From Rhodosporidiobolus odoratus (taxonomy: Eukaryota; Basidiomycota; Microbotryomycetes; Sporidiobolales; Sporidiobolaceae), in the NCBI GenBank assembly GCA_034387635.1, contig JAOANU010000001.1, positions 2,476,756-2,540,755 on the forward strand: a stretch of DNA of 64,000 nucleotides, read 5' to 3'. Below, piece after piece: positions 12,123-24,625 of this stretch (position 1 is its first letter; each line of letters opens with the position of its first letter). The notes below the pieces were generated by a model that was not told the origin of the DNA, did no database searches, and saw nothing but the letters and a program-made list of their open reading frames with translations. A program made the position numbers and the translations under genes.

Positions 12123-15100
12123 ATGTCGCCCCACCTTCACTCGTCCACCTCGACGGCCACCTTGAAGGGACAACTCTACTCTCATTCCCTCGATCAAGCA
12201 AGGCGTCTCTCTCTCACTACAGCACCGTATCCAGCACTCGCAAATGGCCAAACCAACACCGCGGCAGTAGGGTATGGACTCGTGCAACACTCGGGGTCAA
12301 CCAGCGGGATCGGACGACAAAGTGGGGGAGCGAGCACTTCACCACCACCTCCTCAACCTGGACAAATGGACTGGAACGAACTCGTGCGCAAGTTTACAAA
12401 ACACAACCCAGTCAGGCAACGTGAGCCTTGCTCCCTATACCTCCTCTGACTATCACCACCACCACCCACGGCCAATTCGAGCCTCTCCCCACTGACCCTC
12501 TTTCTTCCCCCATCTCACTCGACCAGTAACCGCCCAAGCCGCCCTTCTCGATCACCTCCTCCACTTACTCCTCGCCAAATCCTCCCGGTCCTTCGCCACC
12601 CCGCCACCCTCGGTCTCGTCTCTCCTCGCCGCTCCTCCGTCTTTCACCTTGCCGCCTCTCGCTCCCCTCATCGCACCCAACGACGTGCCTGAAGCTCTCA
12701 CCTCGCTAGATGCCCTCTCTGCCCTACTGAGTTCGTCACGCGGAGGTTCGGACTGTGAGGTCAACTCGGCGAGAATCTTGCTCGCCGTAGGTCGCTATGC
12801 GGTGGGACAACCAGATGCGGCACTTAGAGAGCTCAAAGGGTGCGACCTGGGCATGCCTGAACGAGAAGGATGGGAAGGGTACGACCTGGTACTGAGGGTG
12901 GTTGGGGCCTGCGTCGAGGGTATGTTTTCTCCCGCTCTTCCTTTCTCCCACCCTTCTTCCGTCAGCGGCCCAGCGCCAAGCTACCTGGTGCCTGTGACCG
13001 CGCCTCAAGGTTACCGCGCTGATCGATGCCGTGCTCGACATCAGCGGTTTCGCTCTCTCGCCTCTCCACCCCAACTGCCGAGCTCCTTCCTACCTATATC
13101 CGGGCTGCCCATCTCTACTCGGATGCTCTCGACCTGTTACCCCGTTCTCGAGACGGTGTTGAAGCAAGAGACGACATTGAACTGCATCGATGGGGAGGCG
13201 AGGTGCTGTTCCGAGCTTGTTTGATAGCGAGGGAACAAGGGTGCGTCGTCCAGTTCGCTTCCACCTGGGTTTCCTCCTGTCATGACGGGAAACGTTGCTG
13301 ATGCACCAAAGGCGCTCGTACACAGCTCGTCAGAGACTCTCCCCCTGCACCTGCTTTACCTCCGCCGCTCTTCCTCTTTCCTCTCCCTTTTCCCTAGCCA
13401 TTCTCCCCGTCCCGCTCTCGCCTTCCCCGCCTCACACCGTAGCACTCTCCACCGATCCCTCCGTCTTCTCCCTTCACCCTCCCTCTCTCCCTCAGACGCA
13501 GCGCTGAACGACCGCGCACAAGAAAAACTCGTCAGGGAGTTTACCAAAGTCCCGAAAGCGGGAGAGGTCAATCAGGGGTATTTGAGGTTTTTGGAGGAGG
13601 TTGTGCAGGGGTGGACGAGGAGGGGGGCGGGGAAGGAGGAGGGTGGGAGGGTGGTTGAGGTTAGTCCTTTCATGTCTTTGTATGCCCTGGCTCTTGCGGC
13701 TCGTTTGGTCTACTTGTTCAAAGACGCCGCTTTCATGTCAGGAGTCTGCAGAGACTGATGCGCATGTCCTACCTCTTTCACAATCGTCTGCAGATCCTCT
13801 ACGCCGCTCTAACCCACACCCTCCAATCCCACACCCTCCTCCGACTCCTAATCCACTCCCTGACCCTCCTCGGTCGTTTCTCAGAGGCTGCCAAAGCCCT
13901 TCGGCTCTACCGAGCTTATGGCGACAAGGCGCGCGAAACGGGCGCGGCCAAGAATCTGGGCGAGATGGGAAGGTTGAAGGAGATGGCGGAGATGGGGGAG
14001 TTGAGGGGGGAGGAGGATAAAGAGGTGGAGAAGGGCGAGGAGACTGTGGAGGAAAAGGAGAAGAGGGAGAAACTGAAAGAGGGAAAAGGAGAGCCGTCGC
14101 CTGAACAACAGGAACGAGAGAGCGACATTGACTCGGATAAGAGGTTTGTTGAGACTTTGGTGTTTGGGGTGAGGGTTTTGGTGAAGGAGTTGGGAGAGGG
14201 GAAGGAGGCCTTAGAGGTGGCGGAGAGGGCGAGGGAAGTGCTGGACGAGACGGAGGAGCGAAGCTCGAAGGGAAGCGCGGAAGACGGAGGGGTTGAGTGG
14301 GCTTTGGGAGTCGCGAAGGGGGCTGTCGCGCACAAAGGTGAGTAGCCTATATCTGTCGTGCTTCCCGACGCGCGTTCGAGGGGCTAGAAGCTGTGACGTA
14401 TTTACGACTGACATATGTTCTTGCAGAAACCGATTCGACTCGCCGGACCTTCCTTCTCTCGTCGTGCCTCTCGCACTTCGAACGCGCCTCTACCCTTTGT
14501 CCGACCTCTTTCTCCACTGTCTACTCTCTCGCCTACGCCCTTCTCACCCAGCGCCGCGTCACCCCCGCCACCTCTGCCGCGAAAAAAGCCGTCCAGCTCG
14601 CCCCGACCGGTGCTACGACCGAAGCGAGAACAAAGCAATTACAGGCGTGGCACCTCCTTGCTCTTTGCGCGAGCGCGGGCAAAGATATGAAGGGCGCGCT
14701 TGAGGTGCTCGAGACGGCACTGGACGAGTCTCCCTCTCCTTCCTCGTCTTCGTCGCTACCTCCTCCCACATCGATCACTACGCCGACCGTCGACGAACAG
14801 AACGATCGATGGACGGCGCCTGCCTCGCCTATCGACCTTCTCGCTGCGCAGGTTGAGCTGCGTCTGACGAAAGCCGCCGTGGTCGAGTACCTTGAAGGTG
14901 CTGCCGCGGGTCTCGTGGAGCAGCAGGACCTGCTTGCGTTCTTCTCCTCGGCCGTTGCCTCTCTCGAGCTCGAGCCGACGCCGGTGATCAAGGAAGAAAA
15001 CGGCAATGGACCAAATGGGAATACTGCGCCGTCTATGCAGGGTTTGGGAACGGACGGGAAACCTCCCAAGACGCATCGCGCAACCAGCATCCTCGGTCGA

Positions 15101-16175
15101 CGACGAAGCTCGAGCAAGAAACAGCATCACCACCTTGGTCTACATCGTCACCACAACCCTGCCGATTCACCTTCCGCCACGTCGAGCATCACGGGGGCAG
15201 GCGCGGGTGATACGCTCAGGGTACCGACGCCTTCTATCGCGGGGTCCACCTCCCCAGCTGCCGGGAGCGTGGCCAACCTCTCCCTCTATACCCCTACGCC
15301 GTCTATCTCTCCTTCTGCCTCATCCCGTTCACCTTCTTTCTCCTACAACACCTCTTCCTCCCCGTCTTCATCGCCGCCTTCCCTTCCGACACGCGCCGCA
15401 CTGCTGTTGAGCGAGGTCTGGCTCGCCTCTGCAGCGTCTTTCAGAAGGGCGGGGAGAATTGATGAAGCCAGGGGTGCGGTTGCTGAGGCTGAAGGCGTCC
15501 TTGAAGGTGTCAGGGCTGAGGGACTGGAACAGAAGCTTAGAGAAGCGGTCGCGGACGGGAGGGCGGCAGTATGGGCTCAGGTGCGTCCGAGTTCTCCTCG
15601 CGATCTGTCTTTCCGTCTTTGCCGCACGACAAGGTGAGACTGATTCTCCTGGTTCTTGCAATGTGCAGCTCGCTCTCCGGCACGTCGCCTCCTCGAATCC
15701 CACCGCCGCTCTGTCCTCAATTCGCAAAGCCCTCGCCCTATCACCCTACCACCTCCCCTCCCTAATCCTCCTCTCCCGGCTGTACCTCACCCCACCCATT
15801 CCCTTTCCCTCCCCCTTCGGCTCCCTCTCCGATCCCACGGTCTCAGCACAGGTGCTCCCGACTCCTCCGATGCGTTCGCACTTTACTTCTCCCATCCCTT
15901 CATCTTCTCCGACTGCCGCTCCTCCTCCCCTTGCGCCCTCAGAAGCATGGAAATCCCTTCAACTCCCCCTGGCCGAATCGACCCTCGTCGCTCTCACATC
16001 CACATCAGGTGGCGTCCCGGGCACGACCAGCGCCGAGGCGTGGTACGAATTGAGTCGGTGTTATGATTTGTCGGGGAGGAAGGAACGGGAGAGGGAGTGC
16101 TTGATCAAGGCGTTGGAGTTGGAAGAGACGAGGTCGGTTAGGGAGGTGATGGTGGCGGTGGAGAGGGTGCTGTAG
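12123..16175 (+). CDS. YPP1: YPP1/TTC7-like TPR protein of the PI 4-kinase complex
   Basis: Ypp1/TTC7 proteins link the phosphatidylinositol 4-kinase Stt4 to its membrane anchor Efr3 at the plasma membrane. The ATG at 12123 starts MSPHLHSS. Several exons encode a helical repeat protein of about 1,100 residues. Visible TPR-like helices are LSALLSSSRGGSDCEVNSARILLAVGRYA, LLRLLIHSLTLLGRFSEAAKAL and, near the end, NPTAALSSIRKALALSP. The C-terminal motif AWYELSRCYDLSGRKERERECLIKALELEETR, which I give here by its ends AWYELSRCYD and ALELEETR, matches the family ending. A charged linker (13960-14120) and a Ser/Pro-rich, His-rich linker (15050-15390) interrupt the repeats. Convergent with the kinase on the other strand. 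Assignment rests on repeat pattern and C-terminus. Confidence 0.7.
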
Positions 16176-16764
16176 ATGATTGGGAGAAGAGAAGAGAGGA
16201 GAGTTGGTAGACTAGCTAATGAAGTGAGTACAGGTTTGATGCTTCAGTCTTTGTGGCTAATCTTGTTTCAGGCATCTATTTTCGCGTGCCTTGTTCCCTC
16301 TCGCACTCGGCCAGATGCGCCCTGAAGAGTAGGAGAACGGCCGGGCTGCCTTTCCACCGCTGTCAAAGGCGATGGACTGACTCTGTATGCTTATGGGTGA
16401 AAGTGTGTGCAAGCTACGGAAGAAACAGCGAAGGGAAGGAAAGGGAACTGGTTGAACATCGAAGCTAGACACAAAGAGAGGTATAAAAGGCACGAAAGGT
16501 GGGATCGAGGGTACCGCAAGAAGAGGGTGAGTGGAGGAACTGTGCAGGAACGGACGACTACCACGACTGATGACCAGACGAACGGGAGAGGGAAAGGAGG
16601 GATTAGAGCAAGCGTCCCTAGGACGGAGGGAGGAGTGCAAGGGGCGGGGAAAACGTAATGGGAAGCCAGGGAAAGGTGGCACGGAAGGAAGGAGCCGTGG
16701 AGGAAAGGGTTGGCTTTTTGTGCGTGTCAGACGGAAACAGGGGTAGGGCGGGCGAAAAGTCGGA
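16176..16764. other. Convergent spacer between YPP1-like and KIN1-like genes
   Basis: About 590 bp, purine-rich on the + strand, without a credible gene. It should hold the 3' UTRs of both convergent genes. A TATAAAAG string lies at about 16484. Confidence 0.45.
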
Positions 16765-19700
16765 TCATAGCTTGAGCTCCTGCAAGACTCGTCGAGCTAC
16801 AGACAGAAGGTTCGAGTCAGCCTCCTAAGCGAGGAAAAGCGGATAGTATGAACGTACCGAGCATTTGGTACTGCCAAGCGTTCCCCCCGATCCTCCTAAA
16901 CTGCAAGCCATGGATACCCGGCAGCAACGGCATCTTGACGAGGAAGATTTCGAACCTCACGATCAAGTCATTACTCATCGCTGGGTTGGCTGATGTGGAA
17001 CCCTCGAAGCGGGACGAACCGGGCGCAGTTGGCGAGTTATCTTTCGACGAGGAAGGGTTGGCCGTGTGGAGTGGGACGGGCGTGAAGGACGAGGACGACT
17101 CGCCGCGACCGGTAGTCGCACCAGCAGCAGTCCCTGCGATGGTCGAAGCTTGCAGCGAGGTTTGCGAGTCGTCCGGTGCGCTATGCTTCTCGCCATCTTT
17201 GCTGGAGAGGAGCAGTTTGCTCGCACGTCGCTTGATGGTACTCCGTACGGTCTTGTCCTTTGGTCCAGCCGCCCCACCGCCACCGACAGAGGAAAGGTCG
17301 ATGGACGGAACGTGGGCACATTCAAAGCCGTTCTTGACGTCCCGGTGTTGCACGCCGAGGCGGTCGAGAACCTTGACGAGGTCGGCACGAAGGGTGGCCA
17401 CCGGCTTGGTCGAGGTGGTCGAGACGGAAAACAGACCCTTGAGCCAGACAGGCTTGGCACCTTCCGCCTTTTCGAGCGAGTCTTTGCCGGCAGAAGCGCG
17501 CGAGGAAGTCCGCCCGACGAAACCGACGTCTTGCCTCGCGGTTATCGGGCTGCTCGCTCGTGTCGACGAGGAAGCCGCCCCTTCCGTCGCCGCAGGCGGG
17601 TCAACGTCGGCGAGCTCCTCCTCTGCAGTCTCGTCGAACATGCCAGCGATGTCGTTGTGCGTCTTCGGTCGAGGCGGAACGTTCCCGCGCGCCGAAGAAA
17701 GACTTGCTTGCCTCCTCCTCTCGAAGAAGCCTCCTCCGGCGCGACCAAGCGAACCCGGCGATGCCTGTTGTGCCATTGTGGCAGCGCCCATCGAGACGCC
17801 TCTGGCGTGGCGAGACGGGGAGATCTCGCCGACAGTGCTGGCGCGGTGGACTGGCTTGCCGTCGGGAGGAGAGGCGAGAGGGACGTCGGAGCCACTCGAG
17901 GGAAGGGCAGCGGCGGGGCCAGGGGTAGGTGACGGCGGAGCGAGACCTTCGGCAACTTGCGGGAGCGGCGAGGCCGCGGTCTTGTTGCTCGCTTTGTGAC
18001 CCATGCCGCCGATGCTGGCCCGAGTGCGGTGACCTCGAGGGGAAGAGCCGTCGGGGCTGGAAGGAGAAGGGCTGGAGCGACCAAGGAGCGAACCGAAACG
18101 CTTGGCGAAGCCGCCGGATGAGGGGGAAGAAGAGGAAAGAGGGATGTCGTCCCTCTGCAGCTGACTCTGCTGTTCCTTAGCCCGCTCAGAAGAACCCCCG
18201 CCGAGCATCAAGCTCATGCGATTCGACGCTTTCCTTTGGCGCGGCGACGGCGAGTGCGGCTCGAGATCGTTCTGCGGGCGAGGCATTGGTATCGGGGTGG
18301 CAGGAGCAGCGGGCGGTTGAGGCGAGATGGGGCGTTGAGCCGGTGAAGGTGAGCTATATTCGCCGACACTGGTGCGAGCGACTTGCGGGGCGGTCGAAGG
18401 ATGCGGATAGAACTCGTCGCCGGTAGCGCGTTGACGGGGTTGCGGAGTCATTGGGACAAGAGGGGACGCCGCAGGAGGGGGGGAAGCGAGACCAGATCCC
18501 GCTTGGTAGGCTTGCGGCGGTGCCGGGGGCGCGGGCGGTCCAGTGAGAGAAAGGGTAGAAGAGGCAAATACGCCCGGTCCCCAGATCCTCTCCCGTTCAA
18601 TCTTCTCCTTGACTAGGTAGTAGATCGAGACGAGTGGGTGGAAACCCTTCGTTGGGTCGAGCTGATCCGGCCTCGGCGCCGTCCCTCCTCCCGCTGCGAA
18701 TGCTCCGTTGGGGCCATAAGACCCGCCACCTGCTCCTCCCAGTCCCTCGAGCTCGTCGCCCGCCTTGGTGGGCGCTGCTGTTCCAGCGAAGGCGGCGTTA
18801 AACCCACCCGCAAGCTTCTTCCCGTAGAACCCGAGGCCGGAGAACCGCTTGGTCGCCGACGAAGGGGAGCGCTTCATGTCCCGCCCATCCGTTCGCATGG
18901 CCGGCCGTTCCCTGTCGCTGTCAGACCCATCGCCACTCGCGCCTGCGCCCACCATGTTCCGCTTCGCCTCCCAGTTTCTCACTGCTTGACGGTAGAGATC
19001 GCTCTGGAGGACGTCGCCCAGCTTCGCGGCGATTTCAGCTTCCGTGCCGAATTCGAAGCCAGTCATACCTCGGATGACTTCGCTATCGAGTTCGCCGAAG
19101 CGGACAGGGATGCGAGAGGGGATGTGGGCGGCGGGAGAAGAAGTGAAGCCCTTGCAGATCCAAGGGTGAGCGAGGACTTCGGTAAGGGTGGCTCGTTGTG
19201 AGGGAACGGTGACGAGCATGCGGGACAGGAGATGCTTGCATTCTGCATGTTGTAAGAAGAGTCAGTCTTGCGTAACCAAAACGATTTCTAGAAGGACGCA
19301 CCTGCGCTCAGCCAGTTCGGATATTCGACCTGTCCCCTCTTGATTTTCGCATGCAGCGCCGGCATACTCTGGTCGTCAAAGGGGACCTTGCCACAGACGA
19401 GGACGTAAAGCACGATGCCAAAACTCCACACGTCGACCTCGGGACCTGTGTACGGCTTGGCGTTGAGTAGCTCAGGGGCAGCGAAGTACAGGGAACCGCA
19501 GAAAGTCGTGAGGTGCGAGACCGGAGAGTAGAGGTTGGAGAGGCCAAAATCGATGATCTTGATGTTTCCCGTCTTCGAGATGAGGATGTTCTCAATCTTG
19601 AGGTCTATGGTTCCGTCCAGTATCAGCCAGTACGCCTTGAGGGGAAAAGAGCGAGCGTACCTCGATGAACGATGGAGTTGGCATGGCAGTATTCGAGGGC

Positions 19701-21944
19701 TGATCCGATTTGACGGGCGAACTTCCTCGCCGAACGCTCGCGCAAACGGCCATGAGAGATGATATAGTCGAGCATCTGACCACCGTTGACGTATTCCTGA
19801 ACGAAGTAGTAGTGATGCTGGACGAGAGAAGGTTCAGTGACTGTACCTTGTAATGTACCATCGACGCGATGAAGGAGAAAACGGGGGTGGCAGCAGATAG
19901 AAGTGGCAAGAAGGGCTTACGGGGTAGACCAGCATCTCCCTCATACCACAGACATAAGGATGGTGCAGCAACAGCGACAAGCTTCCTTCCCTCACTGTCC
20001 TAACTTCCTTGCTCGCATCCTTAACGGCCGCCTTCGCAAGGAAGCTTTGCGTCGGCTTCGGCGGAGGAGCGTTCGCGTCGGTAGGATCGGATTGAGCATG
20101 TCGAGTCTCGGCTTGTCGGTGAGCTGAAGCGGTTGAGGTGAATCGGGGAATGATCTTGATAGCGACCTGCACAGGGCAGGAAAGGCGAGAAGGGGTGTGA
20201 TGTAGCAAGAGGAGGAAGTCAGGGGTTGGTACGCGGTGCAGTCGAGACATCAGGAACTGTTCCCGCGAAAAGACCAAAGCAAAGTCGACAGAAAGCGAAC
20301 ACGGACCTTGTCTCCTGTCTGACTAGACACTCCCAACTTGACTTTCCCCATACTACCCGCACCCAAAGTCTTCGTCATCTGCCACTCCCCAAGCTGTCTC
20401 CTACTCCTACTCTGTCCCGGCGCGCCGCTCTCGTCCCTCTTAGCCTCCCTCTCCCTGTCTTTCTCCCTATCCCGCTCGCGCTCGGGATGGCATTCTCTTG
20501 CCGAGCCTCGCCGCGAGGGTGCGGTAGAGGAAGAGACCGATCCGTGACGGGAGGGCGCTCCTTCTCGACGCGCAGAGGAAGCCTCGGCGCCCGCGCTACT
20601 CCGTTCCGCGACGGGAGAAAGCGCACTACCGTTACCGTTTGCGAGCGGGGCTGTGGTCGAGGCTGACCTCTGCCGTTCGTGGAAGACCTGCGGAGGAGAG
20701 CCGGCGGGAGGGGAGGTCGGGGAGAAAAGGAGGTCGGCGCCGCGTGCGTAGGCGTTCGAAGCGTGCGAAGACGAGGGGGATCCGGTGGCAATCGAGGCGG
20801 CACGGCCGTGCGAGGCGCGTTTCGCAGGTGTTGAGGGGTTGAAGGTAGAGGGCGGCGGAGGGCGAGGAGCAGGTGCAAGAGAAGGGGAAGGGACGGAAGA
20901 GGCCAAGCTCGAGGGGTGCAGAGCTTCGACACCGTTCGGATCGTTCGAGGAAGGGTCGCCATAGGCCCAGGGTCGAGCGGCGTTAGGTGACGGAGCATAC
21001 TCGGTAGGCGTACCTTCAGGCGAGGAAGTACCGTTAAGGCGGGCTCCGTCGCCAGTTGCCGAGTACCTCTCGCCTGCGTCGGTCCTCCCTGCTTCTCCGA
21101 TCCCAAGCCCAGCTGAAGGCATCCTGCCCGTATCCTCGCTGTTTCTTCTGCTTCCCTGCTCTCCTTCAAGGGTAGTCGCCTCACTACCATTTCTGCGCCA
21201 GCTTCCGGAAGCAGCCGTCGAGCTTGACGCCTCGTAGCCTTGACCATGCCCGGCGTGGCTACCGTGCCCCAGTAAACTCAGCGAGTCGCCGTGCCCTGCG
21301 TCTCCGGCGGTCGGCGAGATAGGCGTATTGGGCACGGACGGGACGGCGGCGTGTGGGTCGGGGTTGGACGGAGAGACAAGGTCGGCAGGATGTGTCTTGA
21401 GACCGAGTTTGGGCAGAGAGGGTTGTATTGGAGAAGAGGGCGAGGCAGGAGTTCCGGAAGAGGGTATCGAAGGAGGCGGAGTCGAGACGGGGGGCAGAGG
21501 CATCGTGGCGGCCGGAGGGGTAGGTTCGCCGTAGGGATCAATGGAGGTTGAGCGGGGAAGGGAAGGTACTGCGAGGTATTGGGCGTCGGTGTCCTCATTC
21601 GGAGCGACCACCTGGTCGTCGAGTGTTTCAGACTCGCCCTCGTCCAGTGGCGTCGTGGGTTCTGCCCCGATTAGAGGCGGTACTACGGCCAGAATCTGCT
21701 CGGGATTAGCCATGTCGTCTTCCTCTCGGTTGCCTTGTTCTCGCACCGCCCCCACTTGCTCGTCCTGGTTGAGGTCTGGCTGATCGAGGTCGACGTGGCT
21801 GGTAGCAATGGCTGCGTCGGGGTGAGGCTCGACCTCAGATGGTAGAAGGTGTTCGACGGGGGGAGGCGTGAGAGGAGATGCGGGTCTAGACGAAGGAGGA
21901 CTAGCTATAGGTTGTGAAGTAGAAGCGGTGGTCGAGTCGGTCAT
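16765..21944 (-). CDS. KIN1: KIN1/MARK (PAR-1) family serine/threonine kinase
   Basis: A kinase of the Kin1/Kin2-PAR-1/MARK family, which acts at the cell cortex in polarity and exocytosis. About 1,580 residues in six exons. It has a Ser/Pro-rich N-terminal region of about 500 residues. The kinase domain follows: glycine loop [21 protein letters not shown] with the ATP-binding Lys, catalytic [19 protein letters not shown], and [21 protein letters not shown]. After a long disordered linker the protein ends in a KA1 domain ([21 protein letters not shown] ... [14 protein letters not shown]). The last exon (16765-16796) is joined through an intron at 16797-16857 and gives [10 protein letters not shown], as expected for KA1; reading through that intron would give a false ending. 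HRD is split from its upstream exon by a short intron near 19600-19660. The start is the ATG at 21944. Confidence 0.9.
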
Positions 21945-24625
21945 AGCTATGACGGCTACCTGGGTTATGGCTCGGCCACGTCAGCTTGTCAGCAGTGGTC
22001 TGAGGCAGACTAGCTCACCCAGTGTCCCTCTTTGAAGCTGACAGCAATCGACTCGGATCCGAGGTTCGTCAGGTGGACGAGCAAAGAGCGCGACGAGGTG
22101 TGAGCGGTCTGAGAGCGTCGAGGGTGGGCGAGGAATGACTCTCTAGTCGTCCTGAGGTGATCTAACGCGTTCCCAGGTTGTCGCTGAGGGAGATATCGAG
22201 ATTCGGTGCGGTGATGAAAGTGAATGAGCCGGAGGAGGCAGTAGGTCCGGGGTTACGCGAGACGGGGCAAGCTGGCTAGGGGCGCGTGTAGTGAGTCAAT
22301 ACAGTTCCCACAGAGATGGCAAAGTCGCAGTCGAGTCGAGTTTCGTCGGTGATTGCTCTTCTCTTTCTCCTCCTCGTACCTCCTTCTACTACCACCCTCA
22401 CAGGCTTCGGAGTGACCTAGAGCGGGTCCTCTCCGGTTCTCAACGGCTTTCGCAGCGGGTCGCGCGCCCCTACACTCCTGGCAGCCTTCGTCTCGCTCTT
22501 CTTCTTTTGTCCTTTCCCCACCTGGAGGTTATACCCTCATTTTGCAGAGCACTGACGTAGAGACGCGGTATCCGAGACTCTCCGAGCCCTTATAGACCGT
22601 CATTACTGCGAGGTCGGCGCCGCTTGCGTCGTTACAAGCCCAGATTGGGAGCTCGAACGGCCGTTTCCGCTTTTCGGCTTACTTTCGGGCCCTCCTTGCG
22701 TTCTCATCCAGCGGTAAGCAGCCCCCGGGTAGCGCCCGTGCGCTCTTGCGGTGTAAACGACACCGGTGGCGGGCTTGCAGTAGTTCAGCGTCGTTCCTGC
22801 TTGCCGCATCGTCGGGTCCTTCTCTCTTCCCCTTTTTTTCCCGCTACCGCCACCGTTCCACCAAACAATCTCCGGGGGGACGCTCGCTCAGATATACGTC
22901 GAGATATCGACTGCCTCCACTCGAGATCCACTCGGCAGGTGTACAGGTGCCAAACGCAGAGCAGTACACTTGACCTTCTTCCGGGTGAAAGTGTGCTCCT
23001 GCCTACTAACCAGGTTGCCCGCCATCGCTACTTCAAGCGCGCTCGGCACAGTCGTCACCCCGCTGCTGGGAACTATTGGGCGGGAGGCAGCCCCCCGGCC
23101 CGAGGAAACACGAGGACAGCCAAGTGCAGATTGTACCAGACGGGGAAAAGGTGAGGTCGCAACCTTGTTACAACCTGCACGTGCCCCGGTGAAGTTCACG
23201 TCAGTGACAGTACCCAGACAAAGCTAGCAACGCTTGCGAGCAGCTATTGGCGGTTCTGAACGCTGTGCAGTGAATTGAGAAGGTCATCCTCTTCCTAGCC
23301 TTTTTGTGCTCAGCGGGACGATGTAGCAGCGTCATCTGCGCCGTACAGAGCCGTAGGCTCGACTAGAGGGCGAGAGACTGGAGTGTGAGGTCTGGCGTGT
23401 TCGCTTTTGCAAAGTGCTGTTTATCGAAAATCCGCGCTTTTCCTCCTTTTGCTTGCCGAGTGTAGATCGTTTCGCTGATGTTCAATTGCAAGCTAAGCTC
23501 ACAAGGGATCAGAGTCCACGAGCCGAAACAGGGCCTTGAATGGGCACGGCTCGCCAACTCTGGAAAGCGACTCTTCTTGCTAGTTTCTTGACAAAGCCAA
23601 GTCGGAGGTTTGCTGCGGCGACGTCAGCTTCTCCTCGGCCAGAGAAGCCGCAAGGAAGCTTCGGTGACCGTATGACAGCGACTGAACTAGCTACAGGTAG
23701 GCTAGAAGAAGAAGCAAGAACTGCCCGAGGAGAGAAAGGCTCGGTCGTTGCTAGCACTGGAGACTTGATGCGCGAGTCGGGCGCGTTATCCGACGTGTGC
23801 AGTTGCATCGTAAGACGCAAGGTGGGGGCGAAGGACGTGCGAGTGCAGGACTGCGAGCGGGAAAAGCGGGTAACATCATCTGCGACTCGGAGGAAAACAG
23901 GTCTAGGGGCGCAGAATGCTACAGGCAATACTCGCGTCCGCAGGCCAGCCTCGTCTGGCTCAGAGACGATTGGCAGGTGCAGACCGAGGTTCTTGGACGG
24001 GTGGATAGCCGCCGAGTGCACAGAAGATGATGCACCCCAATCAAATTGACCAATGAGAGCGAGGCAGACAGCAGCGGTATGCAGATGGGGCATGGCGAGG
24101 TGAGTGCTTAAGGTATGTATGTAGTCTAGTTGAGGACAAGCGAGGGAACGGAAGGAGGTTCGGGAAGTTGTCCAGTCGAGAGTGCAATAGTCAGCGTGTG
24201 CGAGGAACGTCTTCTGGGTGCTTGCTGAGGTTCGGACACCAGGATACTCTCGCTCATCTCGCTGGCTATCCACTCATCTAACAAGCAGCAGGGTAACCGG
24301 TAAGTGTCCATCTCACCACTGTCCCCTGCCTTGATCTCCTCTCTTCGCCGTGTCTCCTGTCTCCCGCGGCTTTCCACTTCGCCTTCCGACTCGACCTTCT
24401 TCAGTTCCCTGTACCCCACTTGATCACTGGCTTACACTCTGTCTAGCTAGATACACTCTCACAACCACTTTCTACACCACTCTCACCGACCAGGGAGACG
24501 TTGACAAGTCGCTGCAAGCTGCGAGACGAGCCAACCAAACCGCATTCATCCACCTCGCCACCCCTTGACCCCGACTCCCTCCCTTGTCCTCGACAGATCC
24601 TGCCTTTACTCAAACACGTGGAACC
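21945..24625. promoter_or_regulatory. Divergent spacer between KIN1-like and SFP1-like genes
   Basis: About 2.7 kb upstream of both genes. Overlapping frames occur on both strands at 23509-24273 but neither looks like protein. Long regulatory regions and leaders are the simplest reading. CT-rich tracts near 24330-24600 suit the leader of the + strand gene. No specific element is recognised. Confidence 0.4.

Noticed and set aside
16481..16492. TATAAAAG string, possible promoter
   Set aside because: It lies between two convergent 3' ends with no downstream gene on that strand.
17066..17932. Long + strand frames opposite the kinase gene
   Set aside because: Shadows of the Ser/Pro-rich linker of the KIN1-like gene on the other strand.
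23509..24273. Minus-strand 254-codon frame and an overlapping + strand 169-codon frame (23540-24049)
   Set aside because: No recognisable domain, no supporting exons, unbiased composition on both strands; typical of chance frames in GC-rich DNA.
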